From the NCBI GenBank assembly GCA_905183005.1, contig CAJJDO010000151.1, positions 6,978 to 70,977 on the forward strand: a stretch of DNA of 64,000 bases, written 5' to 3'. The translations under genes and the position numbers were made by a program. Origin of the DNA: Paramecium pentaurelia. Lineage: Eukaryota > Ciliophora > Oligohymenophorea > Peniculida > Parameciidae. Each line of letters starts with the position of its first letter. The first letter of the stretch is position 1. Shown here piece by piece: positions 51,798 through 64,000 of this stretch. The notes beneath the pieces are model-generated. The model made no database searches, was not told the DNA's origin, and saw only the letters and a list, made by a program, of their open reading frames with translations.

Positions 51798-53056
51798 ATG
51801 AACTCAAGAAGCACACATCTTACAGAATATGCAATAAAAGAAATCATTTCCGAGAAATTCACTTCTTGGAAATAAATCAGCCCTTCATAAATCAATATCT
51901 CTAGATTGACAGGGTTAACAAATATCACATACAAAGCATAGGCTATGATGGACACTACACCATAAACAATATTGTTTAGAGAGTAATGATTGTTATCATT
52001 TATAATTAGATTTGGTAATGCTGAAGGATTCGTGGATTCATAACAAGAGAGAATTGTATTTAAAACAATTTCTGATATGGATCTTGGACCTTAATAGTTA
52101 GAATGTGGTGACAGTTGGAGAATGGAAGAATTTGTAAAAGATGGAGTACATCCCAACAATTAAAAAATGGCTGAAGCTAATTTCTAATTTAAGTCTATGG
52201 GAGTTTTATAGAAATTCCATTAGATGGACATACCTATACCAAATAATGGATCATCATTGATTTTAAGAAAGACAATTTCTGAGGAAATGAAAGAAAATGT
52301 AATTAAGAAGATAGAAAAACGACAATTGTATACAGATGTAGAACTAAAATAATTGGAATGTATGGAAAACTTTATTAATAATGCAGAAGAATTCAATTAT
52401 TTAAATGAGATGACATAGAAGGAGAATCATGAGGAGGTATTATTATTAACAATAATTTTTAGTTAAAATTCTGCCATAATGATTTGAATTAATTAAACAT
52501 TTTTAACACATCTAAGAAGGATAAGGAAATTATTTTTATAGATTATGAATATTGTTCATATAATTATCCCTCTTATGATATTGCTAATTTCTTAAATGAA
52601 TCTGCAATAAACTATTAACATGAAGAAGAACCTTACTATATTCTTGTTGATGACAATTTTAATAGTGCTCCAATTTAAGCACATTTTCTTGCATTAAGTT
52701 ATATAATCAATAAGGAATGTACTTAAATGGAAATAGATTAAATATAAAAGTTAATAAATGAAAAAACCAATAAAAATAAAGATGAATTAAAGAATTTTAT
52801 TGGATTAGTTAAATAAATTCTTGAATAAAGATTGAGTGAATAAGAAATTGTGAATTTATTTAATGCAATTTCTTATTTGAAAAGAAGAATAAGAAGATTT
52901 TAAATAATATCAAATTTAAATTGGGTATGGTGGAGTATTCTTTTGGCTCATGAAAAGAATTCTCTTAATTTTGAATATATTGATTATGGTTTATTGAGAT
53001 TTAAGATGCTTGAGAAATTATTAGAATTAGAAAAAGCAAGAAAAAGTACTAATTGA
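51798..53056 (+). CDS. Choline/ethanolamine kinase
   Basis: Three exons (introns 51983-52009 and 52437-52462) give 401 residues. Catalyses ATP-dependent phosphorylation of choline or ethanolamine, the first step of the Kennedy pathway for phosphatidylcholine/ethanolamine, in the cytosol. Family marks: GLTNITYKA (the N-terminal GGxTN box), ISDMDLGPQ, WRMEEFV, the Brenner box HNDLNQLNIF around residue 208 with the catalytic Asp, and the choline-kinase motif IDYEYCSYNYPSYDIANFL around 228. The C-terminus WVWWSILLAHEKNSLNFEYI, with DYGLLRFK, is also typical. The first intron falls between TILFRE and FGNAEGF, and without it a TGA interrupts. The start at 51798 is the first ATG of the frame. Whether choline or ethanolamine is preferred cannot be told. 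Confidence 0.92.
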
Positions 53057-53220
53057 TTTTACTATTGTAAATATTTGTTTTTTGTTAGAGTCTTTAATTA
53101 TAATTTTTATTCATATATATATTTATAAAATGTAATCAATAGAGAAAGAAGAAGTAAAATTATAAATTTCTAAATGAGATTCCATACTTTAAATTTTGTT
53201 AGAAACTTGGTGGAGTGAAA

Positions 53221-54562
53221 ATGAAAGATATTTACATTTCACCTACAAAGGCTGCAACATTTCTTCATTTAATTAATAATGTAAGGTTTTTTATTTAATT
53301 ATTAAATAGAAATGTCCAAAATAAACAGCACTTCAATTTGCATAAAGACGTATTTGTAAATGGGATACTACTATTAAAATGGATGGACCTAGTACATGTC
53401 GTATTTTGAAACCAAAAGATAGTAAGGATGTATTATAAGTATATAAATACTTTAGAAAAGGATTAATGGATGGTAAAATATTGGATTAGAAATGTATTAT
53501 GATAATAAGGCAACTATTGCAGATAAAAATTAATTAGAGTTAGATTTTGATAATGATGCAATTTAAAAATAAATTGAAAAGAATGAAATGAAATTAAAGA
53601 ATGATTTTAAAAATAAAATAGCCCATTTGTAATAATTCTATAGAGATCTTAATAAGAAATATTGTTTTAATTCAAATGATCCTGATTTCAAAAATAAAAT
53701 TAGAAAAGCCAAATTTGATTTACTTAATAATAGGAATTTACCTATTAAATATTTTAAAACTAAAGGAATGAAGTATATTGAAATTTATAATGAATTAAAT
53801 AAAAAGAATACTAATGATATAAGTGAAGGACTATTAAAACGTTTACGTGTATTTAATTAGTTAAGAACTGATTAATATAGAGTAAAAGAGAAATCTATGG
53901 CAGATATTTATAGATAAAAGAAAGAAAACTAGAGTCCAATTCACAAAGAACTACAACATGATGTTAATATCTATGATAATATGGAAGAATAGAGTGAATA
54001 GATGTTAAAGATAATAGATTAAAGTAATGAATTTTCAATGAAACTTAAAAAAAATGAATAAAAACCTGTAGTATCTTAAAAGGCAATAGTTTTTGCTGAA
54101 GATTTTAATAGAGCAAAATATTTATTCAATTTAACTAAATAGAATTAAATGTAAAAGATGTTTGAAATACCTGAAGTACCTTAATTAGTGATTCCTTAAA
54201 GTAGTTAATCAATACGATTAATGAAGAATTTATCATCACCTACTAGTTTAGATGAATAATTTGATAATTGTCTAAATTAATATGCACGAGAAGTCATAGA
54301 ATATTAATAAGAAATTATAGAAAAAGAAATATCAACTGATAATATTGAAAAATTATTATAAGAGAAAGAGATTTTGAGATGCAGTTAAATGAGAAAAGTA
54401 TCTAGGACATATCATTCTCCTTAACCTAGTGTTCATTTAGATTCTAGTAGATAGATGAGATATTAATAGCAATTATCTTCTAGAGATAGGGAATCTACTA
54501 AAGCTGGGAATTCATTTCATTTAAAATCAAGAACTTATGCTGTTAGTCCATTTTGTAAATGA
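53221..54562 (+). CDS. Unknown charged, Gln-rich protein
   Basis: Three exons give 431 residues if introns 53281-53309 (29 nt) and 53473-53489 (17 nt) are removed. The N-terminus (residues 1-80) is compact with scattered Cys (KCPKQTALQFAQRRICKWD, MDGPSTCRIL); the rest is helical and charged (FYRDLNKKYCFNSND, KKNTNDISEGLLKRLR) with a basic, Ser-rich tail. Not recognised. The start is uncertain: 53221 is the first ATG in this frame, while an ATG at 53130 lies in another frame that meets TGA. The 17-nt intron would be unusually small; a 2-base sequencing error there is the alternative. Follows choline kinase in the same direction after about 165 bp. Confidence 0.6.
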
Positions 54563-54671
54563 TGATATTATTTATTTATTTATATATATTTACTATTGGA
54601 CTAATACTAATTATTTTAATGATTATTTAACAATATCTACTTTTGCTTGACAGTACTTATGAAATAAAATA

Positions 54672-57224
54672 ATGTAATAAAGGGCACGTTCATTAATTGC
54701 TAGACAATATTATAAAAATAAATATGGTCCATAATTGATAGAAGATGACAATGTTTTGGATGTTCAAATTGGAGATGATAATACGTAAATTTAAGATTAA
54801 TAATATTAATTAGATTACAAGCTAGATAAGGATTAGTAATAACAATAAACTCAGATGATGATGAACCTAAATAGAGACATTCAACATCTAATTTTTTAGA
54901 AACTGTAGTTAAAAAATAAGAATGTGCATTGTAAAAATTTGAAGATCGAAACAGTACTTCATAATTATAACTTACTTTACAATAACAATTATAAACATAA
55001 ACTTAAACACATAAATAGCAATAAAATTAAGGTAATAATACTCTTGACAGTATGTCACAATTACAAAAATCACTTTCATAAATTAAAATCTAATAACCTT
55101 AACAACCCTAAAATTTGAGTAATCTAAAATAGCCTTAATAATTAAAATAAGTTAGATAACCTATTACTAAAGGTATTGGAGAATAGAATTAAAAAATTAA
55201 TGAGAAGCCAAAATAAAGAGTAATTTCTATTCCTGATCAGATTTAAACAAAAATGAATATAGAATCTGATGAAGAAGAAGTACAAATAAATAAGATGCCC
55301 AGAAAATAAGTGAGACCTAATGAAGATGAAACTTTGCCTTAAGTTCATTTTAAAAAGAAACAAGATTTTTTTACTTAATTAAAATAGAAGGTATATATGT
55401 GTTAATTATAAATAATAGATAACATAACCATTAGATGAGAATACAGCTTTATAAATTTAATACAAATATAAATAAAGAGATGAATATTCTTCAGAAGTAG
55501 AACCACCTTAAAATATTGCACCTGTTTCTTATTAGGATTTTATTGCAATGAAGAATAGAGAGATTAATGCTGCTAAATAAAGAAAATAAGATGAAGAATA
55601 TAGAAAGTAATTGTTACAATAAAAGAAATAAGAAAAAATAGCTCCTGAAAAAATAAGAGAAGGAGAGACTCTATAATAATATCAATAGAGAATGATTGAA
55701 TATTTACACAAATAAAATAAATATAAGAACAAAAATAAGTATAAGAGAGGAACTGATTTAGATAATAAGAAAACAGCTGAAGAAAAACAGAAGATTGGTG
55801 AATTAATGAAAATGATTGATCCTAATTTTTAATAAGAAGATATTGAAGATAAACCAATTAAACCAGATCTATTAAATTATGATGTTTTACTTAAAAATGG
55901 TTTAGTCTTAAAATAAGCATTTGTTAAACCACCAGAACCTGATATTAATCCTATGCTTAATGTTTATAAAAGAGGCAGATATGCAACTGAATTTATTTTT
56001 AGTGGTGGAATTGATTTAGATGATGGTCCTTATGGATAATAAACAAAAAAGAAACCTAAGAAATTACCATTCCCTAAACATAAATTAAGTTTAACTCCTT
56101 GGGAATATTATGGTGTAGGACCTGAAGAATATTTTGCAACCAGAAATCCTAATTTTGAATTCAAATAGAAATATGTTCCTATTAAAGATTATTATAATGA
56201 AATGCCAAAACCTAAATAAAATCCTAAATATTTTAGTTATGATGTCGATTAATTATTAGCTAAAAGATATTAATCTAATCATTAAGAATATTAATATTAA
56301 ACCTCATTTATTGGTTATAAATAAAGACATTGGACACCTGTATCTCATTTAAAAGCTGTATGTCCCAATTTAGTATTAGAATATGAAAAATATGAAAGAG
56401 ATAGATTGTTTTGTTATATTGTTTGTTCAAAGGTATCTAAATATTAATTAATTGAAACTGTTGGTATTTTGACTTCTAAATATACTAAAAATAAAATAGA
56501 GAATTTGGTTATGACTTATTGGAAAGGTGATTCTAAAGGAGAAAAGAAGACTATATCAAATTTAGAAAAATAAGTTACTTAAGAATAAGTTCAATAAAAT
56601 GATGAAATGATATTATTTCAAGAAGATGATGAAGAAGAAAATGAGAAGAAAAAGAGAATAAGTAAAGAGTAAAGACATTTAGAAGATGAATGGGATCCTA
56701 GTAAAGATGAAGCTACAGAAAGAGGTAGAAGGAATAAATTAAGAAAAGAAAAATTTTAAAGAATAGCAGAAGAATTAAAATAAAAATAATAAATTTAACC
56801 AGAAAAAAATAAAAAGAAATAAAAGAAGGATAATAATGAAGAAAATAATATGGAAGTAGAAAATTAAATAAAAGATGAAAATTAATAATCTTAATCAAAA
56901 AAAGAATTAAAAAAATAAAAGAGAGGAAAGAAAAAGAAATAAGAATAATCTAAATAAATAATTGAATAAGAAGTAAATCAATTTGAATAATAATTTTAAT
57001 AAGAATAACAAAATGATAATGAAATAAGATCAAAAAGTGAGGAATAAGTATTTTATGATAATGAAGATCTAATATTCAAAGAGAAAATGATTGAATTAAA
57101 TTAAAAAAGATTTAATTTCACTGGAAATGATGTTGATCTATAAGAGAGTATGAAATTAGTTTTTCCAAATAATCAATAATAAAAATTGGATTCAGAAAGA
57201 TATAAATAATTTATGCAGAAATGA
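54672..57224 (+). CDS. Large charged protein of unknown function
   Basis: Three exons (introns 54785-54813 and 55391-55418) give 831 residues. Residues 60-190 are Gln/Thr-rich low complexity. The middle is a conserved-looking block (RYATEFIFSGGIDLDDGPYG, LTPWEYYGVGPEEYF, FATRNPNFEFKQKYVPIKDY). The C-terminal 280 residues are acidic and then very Lys/Gln-rich, ending FTGNDVDLQESMKLVFP. The aromatic middle block suggests a folded domain, but I do not recognise it. Its stop is only 31 bp from the stop of the convergent gene at 57256. Confidence 0.8.
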
Positions 57225-57255
57225 ATTATATATAATTATAAAATTCAATTTAAAA

Positions 57256-58612
57256 TCATATATGAATCAATTTCCTTGTTCTATCTAATGGTTATAATGT
57301 TAATTTAGTCCAAACATCACTTTGATCTGCATTTTCATCTATCAAATTCAATAACTCTTCTCTTTTTAATAATTTACACTAAAATCACATTTATCTATCA
57401 TATACATCTAAATTAACTATGCAATGCCACATCAATTTAGCATACTTATTTCTCATTAATGGATCTGCTTCCCTCCCTAAACTCTCAATTTTTATTGTAA
57501 TTTTCTTAGCTTATTCCTCTTCCATCCCTAACAATTAAACTAATTCTAACATATTCAGACAAACTTTTCTTCTTAAAGCTTAATCTGGTATTTCATTTTT
57601 TTTTTATGTTTTTTTCTAAACAACTACATCTTATTTAACTATTTTAGTTTATTCATTAACATTTTTCTTATCTTCAATTTTTGCTTCCTCATTAGAAATT
57701 TATTCTTTTTTCTATTAATTAGATGGATTATTATTTTAAACAGAATTATTCTCAGGAATTTAAGTATTACATTAATTGTTCTATATTTTATGTTCATTTT
57801 TATTTTTCTTTTTTTGTATTTTTGTTTATGATGGATTCTCTATATTCTATTTTTGTTATGGTTTTTATTAAACTTATTATAGTTTCTTATCATTTTAATT
57901 ATCTTGATTTATTATTGATGTGAATACTTAACCTAAAATATTAGTATAAATTAATTAATTACTTCCTGATAAATTTTAAATAACATTAGCTGCATTGAAG
58001 AATTGATTTAATAATGAGTTTTTTAATTTACTAATTAAATCATGCAATCTTGTTATTTATTAATGAATATCTCGTTAAAAAAAGTGATCTGGATTTTATT
58101 CACTTTAATGTTTCAATATTAAATAGACAGCATTAAGGATGGAACCTTTCCTCTCAGATAAGACTTCAGTAATTGTACTATTTTGAGCCACTTATGCTTC
58201 AATAGTATCAAGAATTGGTGTCAATTTCTATTTAATTTAATCGTAATTCAATTATGCAGCTATCAATAATAACAATAAATCTTAAAATTCTCTATCTAGA
58301 TATTATTTTTTTTATTGCATCTAAGGAGTTTCTTATAAAGGAGATTTTGATGTATTCTTATTAATATTATAAAATACTTCTTTATTAGGAGTCTCAGGTT
58401 TTTTACGTAAATTTAGTTTGCTTTTTGTATTTTTCTTTTTATCCTCTTATTCACTATCACTATGCTTTTTATTTTATTTTTCTAATAATTATAAAAGCAA
58501 TACTTTAAAGTTTTAATGCAGTTTGTATTGCTTCTTTCAATTTTTTGTTTTTTTTAACTTTATCGTTGAATTCTTCAAATTTCTCTTGAAAATCAAAAAG
58601 ATTATCATTCAT
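57256..58612 (-). CDS. TFIIS central-domain-like protein
   Basis: Three exons (minus introns 58482-58503 and 57379-57405) give 435 residues. The N-terminal third is Lys-rich (DKVKKNKKLKEAIQ, KKHSDSEQED). The middle is helical with Gln/Asn-rich low complexity. Residues about 315-420 fit the central helical domain of elongation factor TFIIS and relatives (LRRKVCLNMLEL, EEQAKKITIKIESL, DPLMRNKYAKLMWHC). In TFIIS that domain docks on RNA polymerase II; the zinc ribbon that enters the active site is absent here, as in the PHF3/DIDO-type relatives. A role in transcription is inferred from this resemblance only. Confidence 0.65.
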
Positions 58613-58886
58613 CAATATGGAGCTATATATATTGTGAATGTACCCTTACTGTGAATCATCACCAATGAAATTAATGGCATACTAATTTCCATCAAATACT
58701 TAGGTAATCTTAATAAGATAAATAAAATAATTACAGTTCCAGGCCACCATGGATCTAAATATATTAATTAAAATATTTACGTCCTTTTGTTCTAGCCCAG
58801 ACTATTTGATTCTTCTTGAGACTTGACTTCATATTATTATAAAAAATATATATATATATATATATATTTATTGTTATTATTATCAA

Positions 58887-59873
58887 TCAATGCAATAATC
58901 CTTATTTCAATTCCTTTTGATTCATTCTAAACTGCATTCCTCCTACATTCAAATTGATTTTGCAACGTCCATTTACACTAATGGCTGGATACAATTCTAG
59001 ATTCTGTCCCATACTCAAAATCAAAGCTTTCCTAGTTTCCTCAATCTCCTTATTCTTATTATTCAAGTCTATAAAATTATTAATAAAATGTATTCACCAA
59101 TATCAATTTCACTATCTGCTTCCTCCTTTTTTTTCTCCTTCTCCATATCCTCCTTGCTTTTCCCTTCACTTGCAGGTGGAGGATTCAAGAATTTCCCATT
59201 ATAACTCAACCACACTCTTCCATCCTTCTATCTAATACCAATTCCAATTGTTTCTCCATAGACAGCTTAAAATTTATGATCTTGATGTAAATTGCTTCTC
59301 CAATATACTTAACCTGTCTATGAATGGAATCCTACACTGCTTTATGAACGACCCAAAGAAAATTACTTCTGAAATTCTTTAGATGAACAAAATCCTATTA
59401 TGATGTCACAATTTCTTGGATTATCTTCTATTTCAATCTCGAAATATGATATAGCATCTCTTGCTACTGGCTTGTCTCCTCTGATGGTTAATGTATCACC
59501 AGGCTTACACAGGAAGGTCAACTCGATATACTACCCGTAATAATCTGAAGTTCGCTGCTTCTTATATACTTTCTTTTTGCTGTTACTTCACTAGATCATC
59601 ATTGGGCTCATCTTTATTCTCATAAAATTTCCAGAATCTGAATTTGTTTCGTTAAGCAAATCCAATTTTCTCTTTTGGAATACCATTCTCAGGTCTCTAT
59701 GAATATTCTTAATACACCCTATATTATCTATATTTAAAGTAGCCAAAAACTAATCCAGCTATCCCAATCAAACTGCCTAATATAATTCCTGTAATCAACA
59801 ACCAATGAGATTCAGATGATGTAGAATTTTCAGCCTCTAATTGGGTTATGTGATTTAAAAATTTATTTTACAT
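58887..59873 (-). CDS. SPRY-domain membrane protein, one frameshift
   Basis: N-terminal transmembrane helix (LLITGIILGSLIGIAGLVFG), then a short basic stretch. A SPRY fold follows: YFEIEIED, IIIGFCS, SSVGFHSQTGQVY, GIGIRQKDGRVWLSYNG, with a Pro/Lys/Glu linker and ending ISVNGRCKINLNVGG. SPRY domains bind peptides; the ligand is unknown. One intron at 59069-59097 (29 nt) begins with GTG instead of GTA. The frame slips by one base near 59565-59590, between NDDLVKQQQK and KKQRTSDYYG; removing one base gives 318 residues. It may be a sequencing indel, since the rest is intact. Near the stop side lies a (TA)n tract at 58850-58870. Confidence 0.7.
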
Positions 59874-60413
59874 AAAAATATATATAATTGTAATTAATAA
59901 TAATTTAAACTATAATTTATTGATCCTAACCACCATTTTATTTAGTCTGATCTTCTGATAATCAAATAAACAAGAATAACAATTGATTAAAATACTAACT
60001 CACAATAAACACAATATGATGACATTATTTCCAGTACATGCATCAATCAAACATAATTCATTTAGATAAGCTATACTTTACTATAAGTATTCACTACCTA
60101 GTCTATTGTATGTTAAATAATGATTAATGATAAATTCTTCAAAATTGAAAGAGTCTTATCAATCATGGAAATAGTATATTCAACATTTCTTTTTTGAATA
60201 TGGAATGTTATTTTATATATCATATCATAAAATGTAAACAATTTGATGTAAATATAATAGATATTTAATAGAGGAATGAAAATTATTTTTTTATGGTAAA
60301 AAAAGAGATCAATATAATATATAAAATCCAGTTCAATTTATGACGATTACATAAATCATGATTCTTAATTATTTAAAAAACAAATAAATTAATAATATAT
60401 AGACATCCATATT
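59874..60413. other. Intergenic
   Basis: AT-rich; nothing recognised. Confidence 0.4.
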
Positions 60414-60623
60414 ATGCAGTTCAAATCAGAATCTTTTGATAGTGAATTAACGGAGTATTGTCAAATAGAACAGGATTTTGAAATTAAATCCTTGTTTAAA
60501 CAACTCAAAATCTAAAATTAGTAGTTGCCTAATAAAAAGTCTAAAAAAATAAAGAAATTGAAGTTAAACATTCAAACGAATTCAATTATATAAAGAAGAA
60601 ATGTAAATGTACAATAAATTTGA
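60414..60623 (+). CDS. Small basic ORF, 69 residues
   Basis: ATG to TGA in the ciliate code, no intron. Acidic first third (SESFDSELTEYCQIEQDFE), then strongly basic (LPNKKSKKIKKLKLN). Composition is protein-like and the frame is not shadowed by another gene. No family recognised; it could be a short real gene or the first exon of something decayed. Confidence 0.35.
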
Positions 60624-61905
60624 TGTAATTTTTATATATAACTTCTCTATTGTATTTATGAGTGATATCAGTATAATTTTATTATTCCATTTCTCATCTT
60701 ATTTGTTACTTAAATTCCTTATTATTATTCTTAGATATTCACAAATAACTTGTTTCTATTGTAAGAATTATAATGAGAAGTATTCTTTTTCATTTAAAAT
60801 TAATATGCTTCAGGTAAGTATAAGAATAAATCATTGTAAATATGTATAAATAAGTGGAATACTCTTATATAATAAGACTTCTCACTTCTACACTTTCAAA
60901 TATTTTGTATATTAATACGATTACAGTTTTATTTTAGTTATAATTCTCATTTACAATATTCCAACAATATAATATAAACGCATTTTCAAAAAGTATAATT
61001 ATAATATAAACTTATTATATTAAAAGATTATTCTCTTTTTCACTTAATATGCATTAATAATAAGGTGAAAATGTAAAGTAAGTTCTTCTATATATCTAAT
61101 AATGAATATGAAAAACTCTCTTTTTCTAAATTTTATTAATAAATAATTATGTGTAAAATAATTTACTGGACAAGTTAATTTTTGAGTTGTTTATTCGCTT
61201 CACTACTTATTGTAATAATTATAACTAGTAAGCCCTTTATGAGAGAATAAGTATTTCTAAATATTGAAAATTTGTTCATGTTATCTATCTGTTATTGATA
61301 GTGCTATTATATTGATAAATCAATTTATTTTTATTAACACTTTTTATGTTTGTTCTTATAAGTAGTTAGACTTTTTGATTAATTAAAGAGTATAATGATA
61401 AATAATTGAAATAATAATATAATATTAAAGTATATTTAAGCAGAAATTAAAATTACTAGTATGAATGAAAATAATTAATTAAATATGATATAAATGATCT
61501 GAAGCAATATCAAGAATACAATATGAAGGGATGAGTAATTTAAGATAAACTATTTCTGATTTAAAGGAAAATGCTAAATGGATAAAAATCTAAACTTGTA
61601 ATCAATAATTTAAACCTTTTAAATTACTTTACTCTTATAATTTTATAATTTTTCATATTACAAATAAATTAGTTGAATTATCCTAGAATAATTTAATTTA
61701 ATTTTTATAATGAGGATTTAATAAATAAAATATGAGTATTCAAGTGCTCTTGATAAGTTTAAATACTGAATTATCTATATCTATACTAAGTTGTTTTATT
61801 TAAAATTGGAACTATTAATTATTGAATAATTTAAAGTGTAAACTGTTATTAGATTTTATAATTATATATTTAATATATCAATAAAACACTTTTACTTAGT
61901 TATAT
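60624..61905. other. Intergenic
   Basis: AT-rich. Plus 60607-60849 shows a hydrophobic frame that overlaps the small ORF; it looks like chance. Nothing else seen. Confidence 0.4.
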
Positions 61906-64000
61906 TCAACCAACAGGCAATATTTGGGCTTTTGAAATGGAATTCTAATTACTATAATTATACAATACCTATTACAATTCTTTTTCAAATTCTCTCAACA
62001 ATTTCACCTAAAGAGCACTGTAAAATTTAGTTTATCTTGAAGATTTATTTAAGTGTAATCCTTCAACATATTATTATTCCCATTCTTCATACTATTCGTT
62101 AAGCCAAAGAGTTTCATCTATTAGTGGATTATATTTTGAGTATAAATCATTATGCTTAAGGCTTTTTCTTAAGTCTACTTTAGTTTTATAGTATTAGATT
62201 TATTTTTAAAAAATCCAATTAGTTTATAATAATAAGGATAATAATATGAATAGAATAAAAGCTAAAATGTAGAATGATGGTTGAGTTAGTGGAGAAAGTT
62301 TTAATATAGCATTCATAATTTTGGTTGATCCTAATTATAGAATTAAAGTATAATATATATCTATTTTATAAGAATAAAATTCGAATTTAAGTTCTTCTTT
62401 AACTCCATAATTAATAACTTTTTACTTATTTACCCAGTAGGTAATAAATAAAGCTATTAGAGTAATAAGATAACATATGGGATATAGATAACCATAAAAG
62501 GAGCATAATCCAATCATAATAAATAATTCAAACTTTTTTTTATTAAGGTTCATTTCCTTAGTGAATAATTGATAAGATTCAAATTATGTAAAAGTAGAAT
62601 TCTTATTTAAATATTTGTAATAAATAGTTTTTATAAATTTCCAAACTTATACTTCATCTATTATACTAAGTATAATCATTGCAATGGCATCAATCAATAT
62701 TATATTAATAATATCTTCACTAAACCCACTAGCACACCAAATCTTTTTTTTTCTTTTATCTACTTCATCGTCCCATTTTTTACCATAAAGAGTTAATAAT
62801 ATACTACTTAGTAAAATTAAGAATTATTCAAGTGTTTCTATGACTATTTTGATCATTTTTGAATGAAATTTTTAGAGAAATATATTTGCTTCATAAAAGG
62901 TTAACTTAAAATAAATTTTTTTCAGCAGCATTAACAAAAGACCAATTGATAAACTCAGAAGTATATTATAATATTATTAATTTCCACTTTTACCAGTATT
63001 TTCCATAATATATTCACTTTTAGCCTATTAAACAGGTAGAAAAATCATTTGTACACAACAGGCAATAAACTATTTGATAAAAAATCTTTTCCTATTATAG
63101 TCTTATTTGTTTGTACTCCAATTTACATCTGATGGCCTTGGACATTCAATGACTAAATAATCATTTTAGATTGCTTTTTTAAATTTGATAGCTTCCTTCT
63201 TAAAAATTAAAAAGATTATATTTACTTCATAAGAAAGAGTTATAAATACTTCACCAGAAAATGTCAAAAATTATTCTCGATTTTTCAGAATATAAGTTTA
63301 ATCTACAAATCTACTAATGACATTTTTCAAAGAGCTAATAATAATAAATTATATATCAACATGCCATTATTTTGTACTAATTTTTCCCTTATTTTAATTT
63401 TTAATTAATTTTCCAAATGTTCTTGATTATAAATTAAACAACAATCAATAATGTTAAATTTTTCATCTTCATCTTATTAATAATTTACAAAATAATTCAT
63501 TATTGTTGTTTTGTTCAATTACGAAAATAAATTAAATATCTAAACCGAACAAACTGATATAGTTAATTCACTATCAATCTCTTGATCCAAATTATAATTA
63601 ACATTTTTATAATGTGATATATATCGAAGAAAGGCTAATTATATCAAAATGGATATGATATATAATATGTCCAAAATGTAGTCTAAAAATTATTATTATA
63701 ATAAACCATAGAAATTTTCAGAATCAACTCTATTAAAGATTGACAATAAATTATATAAATTTTATTGACAGGTTTCATCTTTTATGCATTAATCTCCTTT
63801 AAAATTCTAGAACAAATTGTAAATCCCTGCAATAATACTATTTATAATCATTAAAATTTACAAATTTATACTAAGAAGGATAAAGTTAATTTTAATGAAT
63901 AAAAAGAATTTGTAGGCTGTACCATGCACCATAAATTCATTTAAATCTGTTAGTAGAGGATATTTTATTGAATTAATATGTAAGTTACAACAAGGACATC
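61906..64000 (-). CDS. OSCA/TMEM63-like cation channel, partial (N-terminus off right edge), one frameshift
   Basis: About 690 codons. From the right edge: membrane segments (INFILLSINLQILMII, LDILYIISILIQLAFL), a cytoplasmic stretch ending NNGMLIYNLLLLAL, then the family hallmark CPRPSDVNWSTNKQDYNR, matching the PxPxDxxWxN...R box before the 7-TM core of OSCA/TMEM63 (DUF221/RSN1) mechanosensitive channels. Several hydrophobic helices follow (NILLSLSIGLLLMLLKK, FLILLSSILLTLYG, ILIDAIAMIILSII, YILAFILFILLSLLLQ) and a soluble tail with WLNEQYEEWEQQYVE. A one-base frameshift lies near 63325-63345, between LLLLAL and SSLKNVISRF. The rest is intact, so a sequencing indel is possible. Family call rests on the box and topology. 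Confidence 0.65.

Noticed and set aside
51716..51955. Minus-strand hydrophobic ORF opposite 51.7-52.0 kb
   Set aside because: Antisense shadow of choline kinase exon 1, which carries the GLTN box on the plus strand.
57723..57923. Plus-strand Phe/Tyr-rich ORF
   Set aside because: Opposite the Lys/Asn/Gln-rich part of the TFIIS-like gene.
58850..58870. (TA)n tract as a regulatory or mobile signal
   Set aside because: Simple repeat in AT-rich DNA; no supporting context.
58954..59235. Plus-strand ORF rich in Phe/Ser/Pro
   Set aside because: Opposite the SPRY domain; shadow.
60607..60849. Hydrophobic plus-strand ORF of 80 codons
   Set aside because: Chance-like composition in AT-rich DNA, overlaps the better small ORF at 60414.
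1..64000. tRNA, rRNA, CRISPR arrays, insertion sequences, bacterial promoters or riboswitches
   Set aside because: Looked for by eye; no cloverleaf-type GC-rich stretch, no spaced short repeats, no transposase motif. Bacterial features are not expected in a ciliate.

Overview
The window reads as ciliate macronuclear DNA of the genus Paramecium. The evidence is internal. Long reading frames are continuous only if TAA and TAG are read as glutamine and TGA is the sole stop. Introns are tiny (about 20-37 nt), nearly all GTA...TAG. Base composition is roughly a quarter G+C, intact neighbours can be packed about 30 bp apart, and there is a 6.5-kb single-exon cysteine-periodic surface-antigen gene. 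I cannot name the species. Gene models below were translated by eye with the ciliate code; for each complete model the exon total is divisible by three.

Layout. 1-4.6 kb: minus-strand wreck of a STAND/NACHT-type ATPase with C-terminal WD40. 4.8-6.3 kb: repeat gene with an intron in every repeat. 6.3-16 kb: mostly degenerate DNA with relics (B-box/TPR, a repeat-gene fragment, a von Willebrand A C-terminal fragment), a 278-N gap and an anomalous GC-rich patch. 16.7-18.5 kb: intact seven-bladed WD40 gene between two copies of a ~320-bp direct repeat. 21.0-24.5 kb: frameshifted cysteine-rich membrane-protein pseudogene. 23.7-28.1 kb: duplicated blocks at single-N junctions. 30.7-37.2 kb: intact surface antigen. 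38.9-41.1 kb: B-box + 13 TPR gene with one intron per TPR. 41.8-43.6 kb: PH-like/protein kinase gene (minus). 44.3-44.9 kb: relic. 45.1-45.8 kb: Myb/SANT gene (minus). 46.7-50.0 kb: large protein with a VLIG-like Cys region and a vWA domain (minus, two frameshifts), whose 5' part is repeated after another single N. 51.8-64 kb: a normal gene-dense stretch with choline kinase, two unknown proteins, a TFIIS-like protein, a SPRY membrane protein, a small ORF, and an OSCA/TMEM63-like channel running off the right edge.

There is no operon logic; genes are independent. Three things stand out. Two unrelated repeat genes carry a tiny intron at the same codon position in every repeat, so exon plus intron appears to be the unit that multiplied. 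Three introns need an AAG 3' splice site to keep frame. Three exact duplications meet at single N characters and look like unmerged contig overlaps rather than biology.
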